Positions 1 through 6,256 are shown, counted from the stretch's first letter. The stretch is 7,481 nt of DNA from an uncultured Granulosicoccaceae bacterium (GCA_937941555.1 CALDHJ010000424.1:1-7481), one strand, 5' to 3'. Notes: generated by a model not told the origin, from the sequence alone. Numbers and translations are program-made.

Positions 1-104
1 GCGTCGAGCGCCGCGGGTTCGACATAACCCTTCTCCACGAGCAGGCTTTCCAGCGCGCGAACGCGAACGTCTATCGGGTCGAGATGGGAGTGGTCATGCG
101 CCAC
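1..104 (-). CDS. nthA: Nitrile hydratase alpha subunit, N-terminal part (runs off the window)
   Basis: Only the first 34 codons are present. The GTG start at 104-102 is preceded by a good Shine-Dalgarno GGAGG (complement of 112-116) with 7 nt spacing. The peptide begins MAHDHSHLDP and continues with RVRALESLLVEKGYVEPAAL. The His/Asp-rich start followed by a helix reading ALESLLVEKG and a Pro-Ala-Ala-Leu turn is characteristic of nitrile hydratase alpha subunits, which hydrate nitriles to amides at a non-haem Fe(III) or Co(III) centre. The homologous gamma subunit of thiocyanate hydrolase is an alternative. The metal-binding Cys motif (CSLCS for Fe, CTLCS for Co) lies outside the window, so neither metal nor substrate can be told. 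The gene follows the glutamine-synthetase-like gene by 91 nt on the same strand and is probably part of the same catabolic unit, with a possible promoter of its own in the gap. Confidence 0.75.
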   Translation of the reverse strand, partial: MAHDHSHLDPIDVRVRALESLLVEKGYVEPAALD

Positions 105-133
105 GGTGGAACCTCCGCTGGACAGTGGCCGCC

Positions 134-162
134 ACCATAGCGCACTGCTGCAGATTCGTCAG
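134..162 (-). promoter_or_regulatory. Possible sigma70-type promoter for the nitrile hydratase gene
   Basis: On the minus strand CTGACG (complement of 157-162) is separated by exactly 17 nt from TATGGT (complement of 134-139). Each box matches its sigma70 consensus at 4 of 6 positions. A transcript would start near 127, about 23 nt before the GTG start and just ahead of the GGAGG ribosome site. It would let the hydratase be expressed apart from the upstream ligase. Matches of this quality arise by chance, so this is only a candidate. Confidence 0.28.
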
Positions 163-195
163 CGGCGCGCGACAGTCGGAGACGGCAGCGCCTGA

Positions 196-1599
196 TCAGA
201 AGAGATCGAAGTACTCGGCCTGCTCCCACTCCGACACGGTGTCGAGGTAGCGCTGCCACTCGGCGCGTTTGATCGTCGTGAGGTAGTCGACGAAGGCGTC
301 GCCAAACGCAGCGCGCAGTGGTTCAGACGCTGCGAAGGCCTCGATGGCCGCACCGAGATTGGCCGGCAGACGGCGTTCGATGTCCTCGTAGGGGTTGACC
401 AGGGGCGGCGGCGCCACGCGTGACTGCTCGATGCCGTCGAGCCCGCACGCGATCTGAGACGCAAGCGCAAAGTACGGATTTGCGCCGCTCTCGGCCACCC
501 GGTTCTCGACGCGGCTGGCCGGGTCGCCCGCGGCCATGAGCGTGCGCACCATGGCACCGCGGTTGTCGCTGCCCCAGCCGATGCCGTTCGGGGCCAGCTG
601 GTATTCGCCGTAGCGCTTGTAGCCGTTGACGGTGGGCGTGGTCAGCAGGCAAGCCGCCTCGGCGTTCGCGAGCAAACCACCGATCCACGCGCTCGCCGTT
701 GGCGACAGGGCATCGTCTGTCGGCATGAAGGCATTGCGGTTGTCGCCAAGCGTGATCACAGACTGGTGAATGTGCCAACCGTTACCGAGCGCGCCTGAAA
801 TGCGCGGCTTGGCCATGAACGACGCGACATATCCGAGCTGCTTGCACACCGCCGACGCGAGCGTGCGGAAGTTCACGGCGAGGTCTGCGATGGCCATCGG
901 GTCAGCGCAGGCAAAGGTGCACTCGAACTGACCCGGCCCCATCTCGATTTCCACCGACTGCAGCGGCATGCCGGCGGCAACGACCGCACGTCGGATCGCG
1001 TCGAGGACCGGTTCAGCATCGGTGTAGCGCGCATCAGTGAGGTATTGCATGCCCGTGTTAAGCGGCACCAACTCGCCCGTGTCGGTTCGGGTGTACACCT
1101 GAAATTCGACTTCGAGACCGAAGACGCACGCCAGACCATTTCCGGCCAGGCGATCGATCTGGGCTTGTAATAGACGGCGCGACGAGAACGCGATGGGCTC
1201 GCCCTCGACCGACACCACATCGCAGTGCACCAATGCTGCGTGTTCGGAGCCAAGGGATGTCCGCCAGGTCTCGGGCCGCGGCACCAACAGCACATCGCTG
1301 GCGTTGCGCATCGGGGACGCGCCACCGGACTGCCAGACCGGAAAGACCGTGCGGTGGGCGGTATCCTTGAGCAAAAGCGTCGAGGGCACACGGATACCCG
1401 TCGTGAACACCGCGCGCAAGCGCTCTGCCGTCACGGTCTTGCCGCGCAACACCCCGTGCTGATCGGCGAAGACGACGCGCACGGTTTCGATCTGATCCGT
1501 CGCAGCACGCGCGATACACGCCTCGGCCAGTTCGCATGCCTCAGGCGACAACAACCCGCGCTGCGCAAGCCACCCGTCGATCAGCGAAACGCCGCTCAC
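196..1599 (-). CDS. Glutamine-synthetase-family gamma-glutamyl amine ligase (467 aa)
   Basis: The protein has the full glutamine synthetase I-like fold length: an N-terminal beta-grasp domain (about 35-135) and a catalytic domain (about 140-460). Visible catalytic features are the metal ligands in GLEVEF (E163, E165), SVEIEMGPGQFE (E219, E226) and GNGWHIHQS (H276), the NGYKR and SDNRG arginines (R329, R347), and VENRVAESGANPY (E365, R367). Two features of true glutamine synthetase are missing. The beta-grasp FDGSS-type segment with the ammonium-binding Asp reads GIRVPSTL (69-76), and the flap Glu of the GYEAP motif is Leu335 in EYQLAP. No NLYDLP adenylylation motif is evident. Both changes are typical of PuuA- and gamma-glutamylanilide-synthase-type ligases, which couple glutamate to an organic amine using ATP. 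The GTG start (1599-1597) overlaps the Rieske stop in GTGA, with GGAGG about 7 nt upstream, indicating translational coupling. The amine substrate is unknown. Confidence 0.88.
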   Translation of the reverse strand: MSGVSLIDGWLAQRGLLSPEACELAEACIARAATDQIETVRVVFADQHGVLRGKTVTAERLRAVFTTGIRVPSTLLLKDTAHRTVFPVWQSGGASPMRNASDVLLVPRPETWRTSLGSEHAALVHCDVVSVEGEPIAFSSRRLLQAQIDRLAGNGLACVFGLEVEFQVYTRTDTGELVPLNTGMQYLTDARYTDAEPVLDAIRRAVVAAGMPLQSVEIEMGPGQFECTFACADPMAIADLAVNFRTLASAVCKQLGYVASFMAKPRISGALGNGWHIHQSVITLGDNRNAFMPTDDALSPTASAWIGGLLANAEAACLLTTPTVNGYKRYGEYQLAPNGIGWGSDNRGAMVRTLMAAGDPASRVENRVAESGANPYFALASQIACGLDGIEQSRVAPPPLVNPYEDIERRLPANLGAAIEAFAASEPLRAAFGDAFVDYLTTIKRAEWQRYLDTVSEWEQAEYFDLF

Positions 1600-2927
1600 T
1601 CCCCAGCCTCCGCCTCGGGCGCCAACCAGGCGCAGACGGCACGCCGAGCGGCATCTGCCTGTTCGCTCGCGGCGTGCCAGTTTGCGGTCGGCGCGATCGC
1701 ATCGTTGGACAACGGACCGCGAATCTCGCTGAGCGGGACATCACCATAGAGCGGCAAGGCTGCAATATCGCCGTCCTGGATACTTTTGATGGCTGCCCGC
1801 AACCGGCGACGGTTGCGGATGATCGCGACGTCGGTCTTGCCGAGGTGCTCCTGGGTCCGGTCTTGTATCCGGCCCATGCTTTCGACCGCCCACTGGTCGT
1901 GGACGTTGATGTCCATACCCATGCCGGTGTAGGTCTCACGCCCCTGCTCGATCGGGTCATAACCATATTGGTTGGATTTGTTCTTGAGCGGCGCGTAGTC
2001 GGGCAACCGGTGTTCCTTGAGGCGTTGCGCGCGCATGGTGTCCTTGTCGACCGGCGCACCAAAACTTGTGAACATCGAATACCAGTAGCAGGTCTCATCA
2101 TCCACCGGCACGTGCCACTGCGTGATGGTCATCTCGCGGCTCATCGGGATGCAGATGGCGCCGGGGAATATCTGATTGGTCACGCGCACGTGGGTGTGGT
2201 CGTTGGCCATGTGCCGCAGCGCCGTGATGCGCATGCCGTAGGGCGTGTCTTCAACGCTGATGTCGGGTCGCGGGTATTCGCGCAGCAGACGCGTCATCGG
2301 CATGTCGGTGCCATCGGCGCTGTCACGAAACTGCTTGCCGTAGCTGTCGGCCGGGTCTTCGTCCTCGAGAAAACGGTGCAGGAAGGACGCGTGTGCTGGA
2401 TCGATGCCGACTTCCATCGCCTGCAGCCAGTTGCACTCCCAGAGTCCCTTGAAGGCAAAGACGTGCGTGGTCGGCGCTTCGAAACAATCCAGCGCCGGCA
2501 AGTCCGGCGCGTCGCCCGGCCCGAGGTAGGCGAAGACGATGCCGTTGCGCTCGATGACCGGGTAAGACGCGGTGTGCACCTTCTTGTACATCTCCGAGCC
2601 CTCGGGCTCGCCGGGTTGCTCCACACACTGGCCGTTCCGATCAAAATGCCAACCGTGGAACGGACACCGCAAACCGTTGTCTTCGCGACGGCCAAAACAC
2701 AAGTCCGCGCCGCGGTGCGGGCAGTGCCGACCGATCAGGCCGAGCTCGCCTTGCTCGTCGCGAAACAGCACTAGCTTTTCCCCCAACAGCGACACCGGCA
2801 CTACCGGCCGCTCGGTCGCGAGTTCATCGCTGAGCGCAGCGGGTTGCCAGTAGCGGCGCAACACCTCGCCGGCCGGGGTGCCCGGACCCACACGGGTCAG
2901 CTGGTCGTTGAGTTCCTGACTGATCAT
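1596..2927 (-). CDS. Rieske non-haem iron oxygenase, alpha subunit, phthalate 4,5-dioxygenase type (443 aa)
   Basis: This is the terminal oxygenase of a ring-hydroxylating or demethylating system. The [2Fe-2S] Rieske motif is complete: C69-P-H71, then C88-P-F-H91 after 16 residues. The mononuclear iron site is in NWLQAMEVGIDPAHASFLH: D176 is the Asp that bridges the two metal centres, H179 and H184 are iron ligands, and D366 in HLGKTD is the probable carboxylate ligand. The conserved WAVESMGRIQDRTQEHLG block places it in the phthalate-dioxygenase/LigXa-like alpha-only group. The chosen ATG (MISQELNDQL) has AGAGGA about 8 nt upstream. A longer in-frame ATG at 3008 would add 27 residues unlike the family and would lie inside the divergent control region. 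No ferredoxin or reductase gene is in the window, so its electron donor must be encoded elsewhere. It is first in the operon, overlapping the ligase gene by 4 nt. The substrate is not predictable; an aromatic or N-substituted compound is likely. Confidence 0.93.
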   Translation of the reverse strand: MISQELNDQLTRVGPGTPAGEVLRRYWQPAALSDELATERPVVPVSLLGEKLVLFRDEQGELGLIGRHCPHRGADLCFGRREDNGLRCPFHGWHFDRNGQCVEQPGEPEGSEMYKKVHTASYPVIERNGIVFAYLGPGDAPDLPALDCFEAPTTHVFAFKGLWECNWLQAMEVGIDPAHASFLHRFLEDEDPADSYGKQFRDSADGTDMPMTRLLREYPRPDISVEDTPYGMRITALRHMANDHTHVRVTNQIFPGAICIPMSREMTITQWHVPVDDETCYWYSMFTSFGAPVDKDTMRAQRLKEHRLPDYAPLKNKSNQYGYDPIEQGRETYTGMGMDINVHDQWAVESMGRIQDRTQEHLGKTDVAIIRNRRRLRAAIKSIQDGDIAALPLYGDVPLSEIRGPLSNDAIAPTANWHAASEQADAARRAVCAWLAPEAEAGE

Positions 2928-3002
2928 GCGGTGTGTCCTCTTGCGGGTGGCGTCCGGGCCAGGTGACGCGGTGAACAACGCAGGCCATTCCGGCCCGAAT
3001 AT

Positions 3003-3017
3003 GTTCATATATCGAAC
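3003..3017. promoter_or_regulatory. Candidate IclR-family operator, GTTC-N7-GAAC
   Basis: The 15-bp site GTTCATATATCGAAC has a 4-bp inverted repeat around an AT-rich centre. It resembles the GTTCGAT-type sites described for PobR/PcaU regulators of the IclR family. It lies in the 177-nt region between the divergent Rieske and IclR genes. It covers the candidate -35 box of the IclR gene and a weak possible -10 box (TATATG, complement of 3006-3011) for the Rieske operon. The core ATATATC recurs 27 bp away at 3034-3040. Autorepression plus control of the operon would be the usual arrangement. Binding is inferred only from position and resemblance. Confidence 0.45.
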
Positions 3018-3032
3018 TTATGCGCGTATAGT
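3004..3032 (+). promoter_or_regulatory. Candidate promoter of the IclR-family gene
   Basis: TTCATA (3004-3009, 4 of 6 to TTGACA) and TATAGT (3027-3032, 5 of 6 to TATAAT) are separated by 17 nt. Transcription would begin near 3039, giving a leader of about 66 nt that contains the inverted repeat at 3047-3071. The surrounding 3000-3040 stretch is far richer in A and T than the rest of the window, as expected of a promoter. The -35 box falls inside the GTTC-N7-GAAC operator candidate. Confidence 0.45.
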
Positions 3033-3046
3033 AATATATCAGTGCT

Positions 3047-3071
3047 GGCACCGACCTGTCACGTCGGTGCC
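3047..3071. repeat. Perfect 9-bp inverted repeat in the divergent control region
   Basis: GGCACCGAC and its exact complement GTCGGTGCC flank the 7-nt loop CTGTCAC. It lies between the predicted transcription start and the ATG of the IclR gene. It could be a second protein-binding site or a hairpin in the leader RNA. No run of T follows on the plus strand, so it is not a standard terminator. Confidence 0.6.
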
Positions 3072-3104
3072 GACTTGTCTGTCTACGCTGCAGTTGAGAA
3101 GACC

Positions 3105-3932
3105 ATGTCCAACACCCACATCGCCACCACTTTCCTCAAGGGCATCGAGTTGCTGCGCGCCTTCGGCAGCGAGTCCGCGAGTTGGACGCTGGCCGATCTG
3201 GCCCGCCGCTCAGGCTACGACCGCGCCACCACGCGCAGGCTCTGCCTGACACTCGTGGCGGCAGGCCTGGTCAACCAGAGCGGTCGCAACTTCGCCCTGT
3301 CACCGCGCGTGCTCACCTTCGCCGGGGACTTTCTGAAGGTCAACGATTTCGGCCTGACGGTGCAACCGGTGTTGAGTCAGTTCGCCGAGGCGCTGGACGG
3401 CGAGATCACCTTTGCCGTGCTCGACGGCAACCAGGCGCTTTACGTTGCCAGGTCTGCGGTGGGCCGTTCGCGCGTATCACTGGGCATGACGGTGGGCAGC
3501 ACCCTGCCGCTGTTGCCAACGGCCATCGGGCGCATGTTGCTCGCCACCGCCCCACCCAACATCGTGCCCGCGGTCGTGGCGGCGTTGCCGAACGAGCGCA
3601 AGACCAGCCACACCGAAACCGATCCCGGCGCGCTGTGTGCGGCCATCGCGCAGGCCCGTGATAGCGGGCACGCCACCGTGCGGGAGGAATACGAAAACGG
3701 CGTCTGCGGCATCGCCGTGCCGGTCGGGGGTGCGGGCCACACACTCGGCGTTGTGGGCACCAGTTTCACGCTCGCCGGCACCGCCAGCGACGAGGCCGTC
3801 GCAGACAGCGTGTCCTTGTTGCACCAGACCGCCGCACGCCTGCAGAGCCTCCACGCACTCTCGACCTGGCCATCAGCGGACAGCCACTGGGCCCAGTGGC
3901 AACCATCACCAGCGGCGGGTGAGCCGGTCTGA
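3105..3932 (+). CDS. IclR-family transcriptional regulator, PcaR/PobR/PcaU-like (275 aa)
   Basis: The protein has the two-domain layout of the IclR family. An N-terminal winged helix-turn-helix (about 5-68) contains FLKGIELLRAFGSE, WTLADLARRSGYDRATTRRL and LVNQSGRNFALSPRVL. The C-terminal effector-binding domain (about 75-255) contains ITFAVLDGNQALYVAR, LPLLPTAIGRMLLA and EYENGVCGIAVPVGG. The wording around the helix-turn-helix is closest to the subgroup controlling aromatic acid catabolism. I chose ATG 3105 (MSNTHIATTF) because the family motif starts shortly after it. An upstream in-frame ATG at 3042 would add 21 residues spanning the inverted repeat; the ribosome site before 3105 (GAGAAG) is modest. 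The gene is divergent from the Rieske operon, the classical position for a pathway-specific regulator, and very probably controls it in response to a substrate or intermediate. Whether it activates or represses cannot be read from the sequence. Confidence 0.9.
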   Translation: MSNTHIATTFLKGIELLRAFGSESASWTLADLARRSGYDRATTRRLCLTLVAAGLVNQSGRNFALSPRVLTFAGDFLKVNDFGLTVQPVLSQFAEALDGEITFAVLDGNQALYVARSAVGRSRVSLGMTVGSTLPLLPTAIGRMLLATAPPNIVPAVVAALPNERKTSHTETDPGALCAAIAQARDSGHATVREEYENGVCGIAVPVGGAGHTLGVVGTSFTLAGTASDEAVADSVSLLHQTAARLQSLHALSTWPSADSHWAQWQPSPAAGEPV

Positions 3933-3943
3933 GAACGTTGGCG

Positions 3944-4534
3944 TCAGCCGTCGCTCGCGTCGATTGTCGTCCTGTCGAGAATGAAGATCGGCAAGAGCGG
4001 CCGGTCGTCGATGCGTTCGAACCACTCGGGGTACGGAATCGCCCCGGCGATCTGCGCGTCGTGTTGGTAGATGTAGAGCGTCTTCTCGACACCGGTGTTG
4101 GAGACGGTGCTGATCGAGTACACGGTCGGCAACACACCCGCCGGGAAGTGATCGCCGAAACGCGCACCGTCAAACGCCGCCTGCGCCACGTCGCCGGTCA
4201 GCTCACCGGCCTCGATGGACGTGAAATAAACCTCGTTGAAGACAGCCGTCAGTTCGGATTCGGGGCTGTCGTTCTGCGCGCTCAACACCACCGGCGCAAC
4301 GCCGCCGTAGAAACTCCAGAAATACCGCTCGGTCGGCATCACGATGTGGCCGAAGACGGTGCAAGCCACCTGGGCGAGCTCCGCCACAGTTGCGTCCTCG
4401 ATGACGGTGACCGCGGCGTCGGGTGAACCCTCGCAACTGCCGAAGAGCGGGTCTCCGGGCGTGTTGGCCGACACGGTTGGCGCGAAGCCGAGGCTGCCGG
4501 CGATCAGGGCCACGGAGGCGAGTAGGTGTTTCAT
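3944..4534 (-). CDS. Small exported protein of unknown function (196 aa)
   Basis: I do not recognise the family. The protein begins MKHLLASVALIAGSLG, a classical Sec signal peptide with one Lys-His charge pair, a hydrophobic core of about 15 residues, and a likely signal peptidase I site after VSA (residue 23). The mature chain of about 173 residues has only two cysteines, C34 and C58, placed so that they could form a disulfide. No lipobox, membrane helix or known catalytic motif is seen. The C-terminal half is rich in Tyr, Ile and Asp (YSISTV, TLYIYQHDAQ, FILDRTT), suggesting a beta-rich fold. The ATG at 4534 is chosen because the signal peptide begins there; an upstream in-frame ATG would put 42 Arg-rich residues in front. 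A weak GGAA lies about 6 nt upstream. It converges on the IclR gene with only 11 nt between stop codons. The codon pattern and signal peptide make it a credible gene; function is open. Confidence 0.75.
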   Translation of the reverse strand: MKHLLASVALIAGSLGFAPTVSANTPGDPLFGSCEGSPDAAVTVIEDATVAELAQVACTVFGHIVMPTERYFWSFYGGVAPVVLSAQNDSPESELTAVFNEVYFTSIEAGELTGDVAQAAFDGARFGDHFPAGVLPTVYSISTVSNTGVEKTLYIYQHDAQIAGAIPYPEWFERIDDRPLLPIFILDRTTIDASDG

Positions 4535-4572
4535 AAGGGTTCCGGCTAATTGGTGGGATGTGTGTTGGGACG

Positions 4573-4590
4573 CCGGGCGAGGCCGCCCGG
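4573..4590. repeat. 7-bp GC-rich stem-loop between the HpaR-like and exported-protein genes
   Basis: CCGGGCG, loop AGGC, CGCCCGG forms a perfect stem in the 132-nt gap (4535-4666). On the minus strand it lies about 75 nt after the regulator's stop and 38 nt before the exported protein's ATG. No T run follows on either strand, so it is at best an imperfect terminator or a transcript-stabilising hairpin. The rest of the gap shows nothing distinct. Confidence 0.4.
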
Positions 4591-4666
4591 TTCCGAGCCA
4601 GCAGCCTACACCCACGCGGGCAGGCAATCTGCTGGTGGTACCACAGATCCGAACGGGCAACCCCGG

Positions 4667-5101
4667 CTACAAATCGGCGAGCTGTTCGAGCAACTCCAAC
4701 AGGGCCTCCACCCGTTCGGCGCCGAAGTCGGCCTCGATCGAGGCGTAGATGGCTTCGCGCTCCACCGCCATGGCGTCAATCAATGCAAGCCCGCGCGGCG
4801 CCACATCGAAGCGGGCACGGCGGGCATCGCGTGAATCCTTCACGCGCCGGATGAAGCCTGCATCTTCGAGGTGTTTGGCGATGCGCGTCAGGCTCGGCGC
4901 GAGGATGCAGGCGCGGTGTGCCAGCTCCGAGGCGTCAATGGCCTCGCTCTCGGCCACCACGCGCAAGACGCGCCACTGTTGCTCCGTGACACCGTGCTCG
5001 GCGAGCATTGGCCGAAACCGGCTCATCACCCGCTCGCGCGCACGCAGCAAGGCAATCGGGATGGAGCGTCTGGTCTGCGTCGGCGGCGACGTGCTGCTCA
5101 T
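4667..5101 (-). CDS. hpaR: MarR-family regulator, HpaR (homoprotocatechuate operon regulator) type (144 aa)
   Basis: The protein has standard MarR length and an all-helical winged-helix fold. The segment IALLRARERVMSRFRPML (about 16-33) followed by HGVTEQQWRVLRV (36-48) is highly typical of HpaR, as is ELAHRACILAPSLTRI with the recognition helix (about 59-75) and the wing RRVKDSRDARRARFDV (85-100). HpaR represses the hpa/hpc operon for homoprotocatechuate (3,4-dihydroxyphenylacetate) degradation and is relieved by phenolic acids. The ATG at 5101 agrees with the family N-terminus, but no clear Shine-Dalgarno precedes it. It lies 54 nt after the DMT transporter gene on the same strand and may be cotranscribed with it. 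None of the hpa enzymes is in this window, so the regulator may control the transporter or a distant locus. The family call is firm; the exact regulon is inferred. Confidence 0.85.
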   Translation of the reverse strand: MSSTSPPTQTRRSIPIALLRARERVMSRFRPMLAEHGVTEQQWRVLRVVAESEAIDASELAHRACILAPSLTRIAKHLEDAGFIRRVKDSRDARRARFDVAPRGLALIDAMAVEREAIYASIEADFGAERVEALLELLEQLADL

Positions 5102-5155
5102 GGGGTACGGGGGAATGCCACGGCGAATGGCGTCAGTGTATCAGGCCGGGTGTGG

Positions 5156-6109
5156 TCAGCGACGGGCCTTTGGCAGCAGCCGCGCGGGCGACTGCGTGCG
5201 GGTCTCGCGGTAGACCATGTAGAGGCCCGATCCGATGATCAGGCTGATACCCACCCACTCGCTGGGGGTCGGCCAGTCGTCGAAAATCAGGTAGCCCCAG
5301 AAAATCGCCAGCGGCAGCGTCAGGTATTCAAACGGCGCGACGAAGGCAGCCTCGCTGAGCTTGTAGGCTTGCGAAATCAGAAATCCGCCGGCCGTGCTGC
5401 ACACACCCATGACGACAAAAAACGGCACATCGGACCATCCGGGCACGGTCCAGGCTCGAAAGAGAAACTGCAACGATGCCGACTCGTAGACGTCGAAGCG
5501 CCCGTCGCCGAGGCCGAGCCCGATGGCAATCGACGACAGCAGAAACGTGAACTGAATGTAGAAGGTCATTGTCAGCGCCGACTCGGTGCCGCCGATCATG
5601 CGCGTGAGCATGTGCAGGCTTGCATAACACACCGCCGCGACCATCGGCAGCAAGGCATAGGGTGTGAAAGCGGAGGTGCCTGGTTTGACCATGATCATCA
5701 CGCCGATCAATCCAATCAACACTGCAAACCAGCGGCGCGGCCCGACCCGCTCGCGCAGAAACACTACTGAGAAAATGGTGATCACCAGCGGGCTGATGAA
5801 GAAGATCGCCACCGCATCGGCGAGCCCGAGCTCGGCTAGGCCAAGAAAAAAGAAACCGTTGGCGAGCACCACGCAGAGACCGCGCGCAATGTGCGGCAAC
5901 GGGCGCCGGGTGCGCAGCGTGCGGTAGCCGCCCATCAGCGGCACCAGCAGACCGAGAATCAACACCAGACCGAGCGCCGAGCGCAGCAAGGTCAGTTCGT
6001 GCAGCGGATAGCTGCCGCTCAACCACTTGACCGTGAGGTCGTTGAAGGAAAAACAGAAGGTCGCGCCAACGGCGCAAGCGGCCCCCAACAAAGCGGTGCG
6101 TGTCTGCAT
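5156..6109 (-). CDS. DMT-superfamily transporter with two EamA domains (317 aa)
   Basis: This is an inner-membrane drug/metabolite transporter of the EamA (RhaT/YdcZ-like) type. About ten hydrophobic helices are arranged as two five-helix repeats. The first EamA domain (about 8-141) contains FNDLTVKWL, PLHELTLLRSALGL, LADAVAIFFISPLVITIFSVVFL and LIGVMIMVKPG. The second (about 152-300) contains TAGGFLISQAYKLSEAAFVAPFEYLTLPLAIFWGYLIFDDW and ends with ISLIIGSGLYMVYRE. The C-terminal tail is short, basic and cytoplasmic. Family members export amino acids, sugars or other small metabolites, and substrate cannot be inferred from the sequence. The ATG at 6109 starts directly at a plausible first helix, but no strong ribosome site is seen upstream. 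It is followed by the HpaR-like gene, and preceded by a 147-nt gap dense in repeats and palindromes that may control it. Confidence 0.92.
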   Translation of the reverse strand: MQTRTALLGAACAVGATFCFSFNDLTVKWLSGSYPLHELTLLRSALGLVLILGLLVPLMGGYRTLRTRRPLPHIARGLCVVLANGFFFLGLAELGLADAVAIFFISPLVITIFSVVFLRERVGPRRWFAVLIGLIGVMIMVKPGTSAFTPYALLPMVAAVCYASLHMLTRMIGGTESALTMTFYIQFTFLLSSIAIGLGLGDGRFDVYESASLQFLFRAWTVPGWSDVPFFVVMGVCSTAGGFLISQAYKLSEAAFVAPFEYLTLPLAIFWGYLIFDDWPTPSEWVGISLIIGSGLYMVYRETRTQSPARLLPKARR

Positions 6110-6138
6110 GGAACGAGGCTGCGTTGTGGTGGGGGGCT

Positions 6139-6173
6139 GTCGGGCTGCGTTCAGTCGGGCTGCATACAGTCGG
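6139..6173. repeat. 15-bp tandem repeat, two copies and a partial third
   Basis: GTCGGGCTGCGTTCA (6139-6153) is followed directly by GTCGGGCTGCATACA (6154-6168), identical at 13 of 15 positions, and then by a partial copy GTCGG (6169-6173). The spacing of about 1.5 helical turns would put successive copies on opposite faces of the helix. It sits 30 nt upstream of the transporter ATG, within its likely leader or promoter. Confidence 0.65.
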
Positions 6174-6214
6174 AACGTGCTCGGCTTGTCTCGCTGGAGT
6201 GTGGGTCACAAGTC

Positions 6215-6231
6215 GCCGACAGACTGTCGGC
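6215..6231. promoter_or_regulatory. 17-bp perfect palindrome, candidate operator
   Basis: GCCGACAG-A-CTGTCGGC is a perfect 8-bp inverted repeat around one central base, and matching GT/AC pairs lie one base beyond it on each side. It is 25 nt past the stop of the CobW-like gene and about 105 nt before the transporter ATG. The near-zero spacer favours a site for a dimeric regulator over an RNA hairpin, and no T run follows. The half-site CTGTCGG recurs at 6137-6143 and, as CAGTCGG, at 6152-6158 and 6167-6173. The bound protein is unknown; the HpaR-like protein encoded downstream is one candidate. Confidence 0.5.
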
Positions 6232-6256
6232 AACGCGACACCACCCGAGGCGCAAA

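Noticed and set aside
196..1599. Housekeeping glutamine synthetase (glnA)
   Set aside because: The ammonium-site Asp and flap Glu are missing, no adenylylation motif is evident, and the gene sits in a catabolic operon.
1536..2774. A 412-codon open frame on the plus strand
   Set aside because: It lies antisense to the Rieske oxygenase and ligase genes, whose conserved motifs are unmistakable, and its own translation has no recognisable domain. Long antisense open frames are common in high-GC DNA.
2928..3008. A 27-residue upstream extension of the Rieske protein from an ATG at 3008
   Set aside because: The extra residues do not resemble the family, the internal ATG at 2927 has a good ribosome site, and the longer start lies within the predicted operator region.
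4573..4590. Rho-independent terminator
   Set aside because: The stem is strong but no T run follows on either strand, so it is listed only as a stem-loop.
4535..4660. A 42-residue extension of the exported protein
   Set aside because: It would bury the signal peptide inside the chain, and it spans the stem-loop in the intergenic gap.
4871..5770. A 299-codon open frame on the plus strand
   Set aside because: It is antisense to the HpaR-like and transporter genes. The product is hydrophilic, rich in Arg, Gln and His, and resembles no family.
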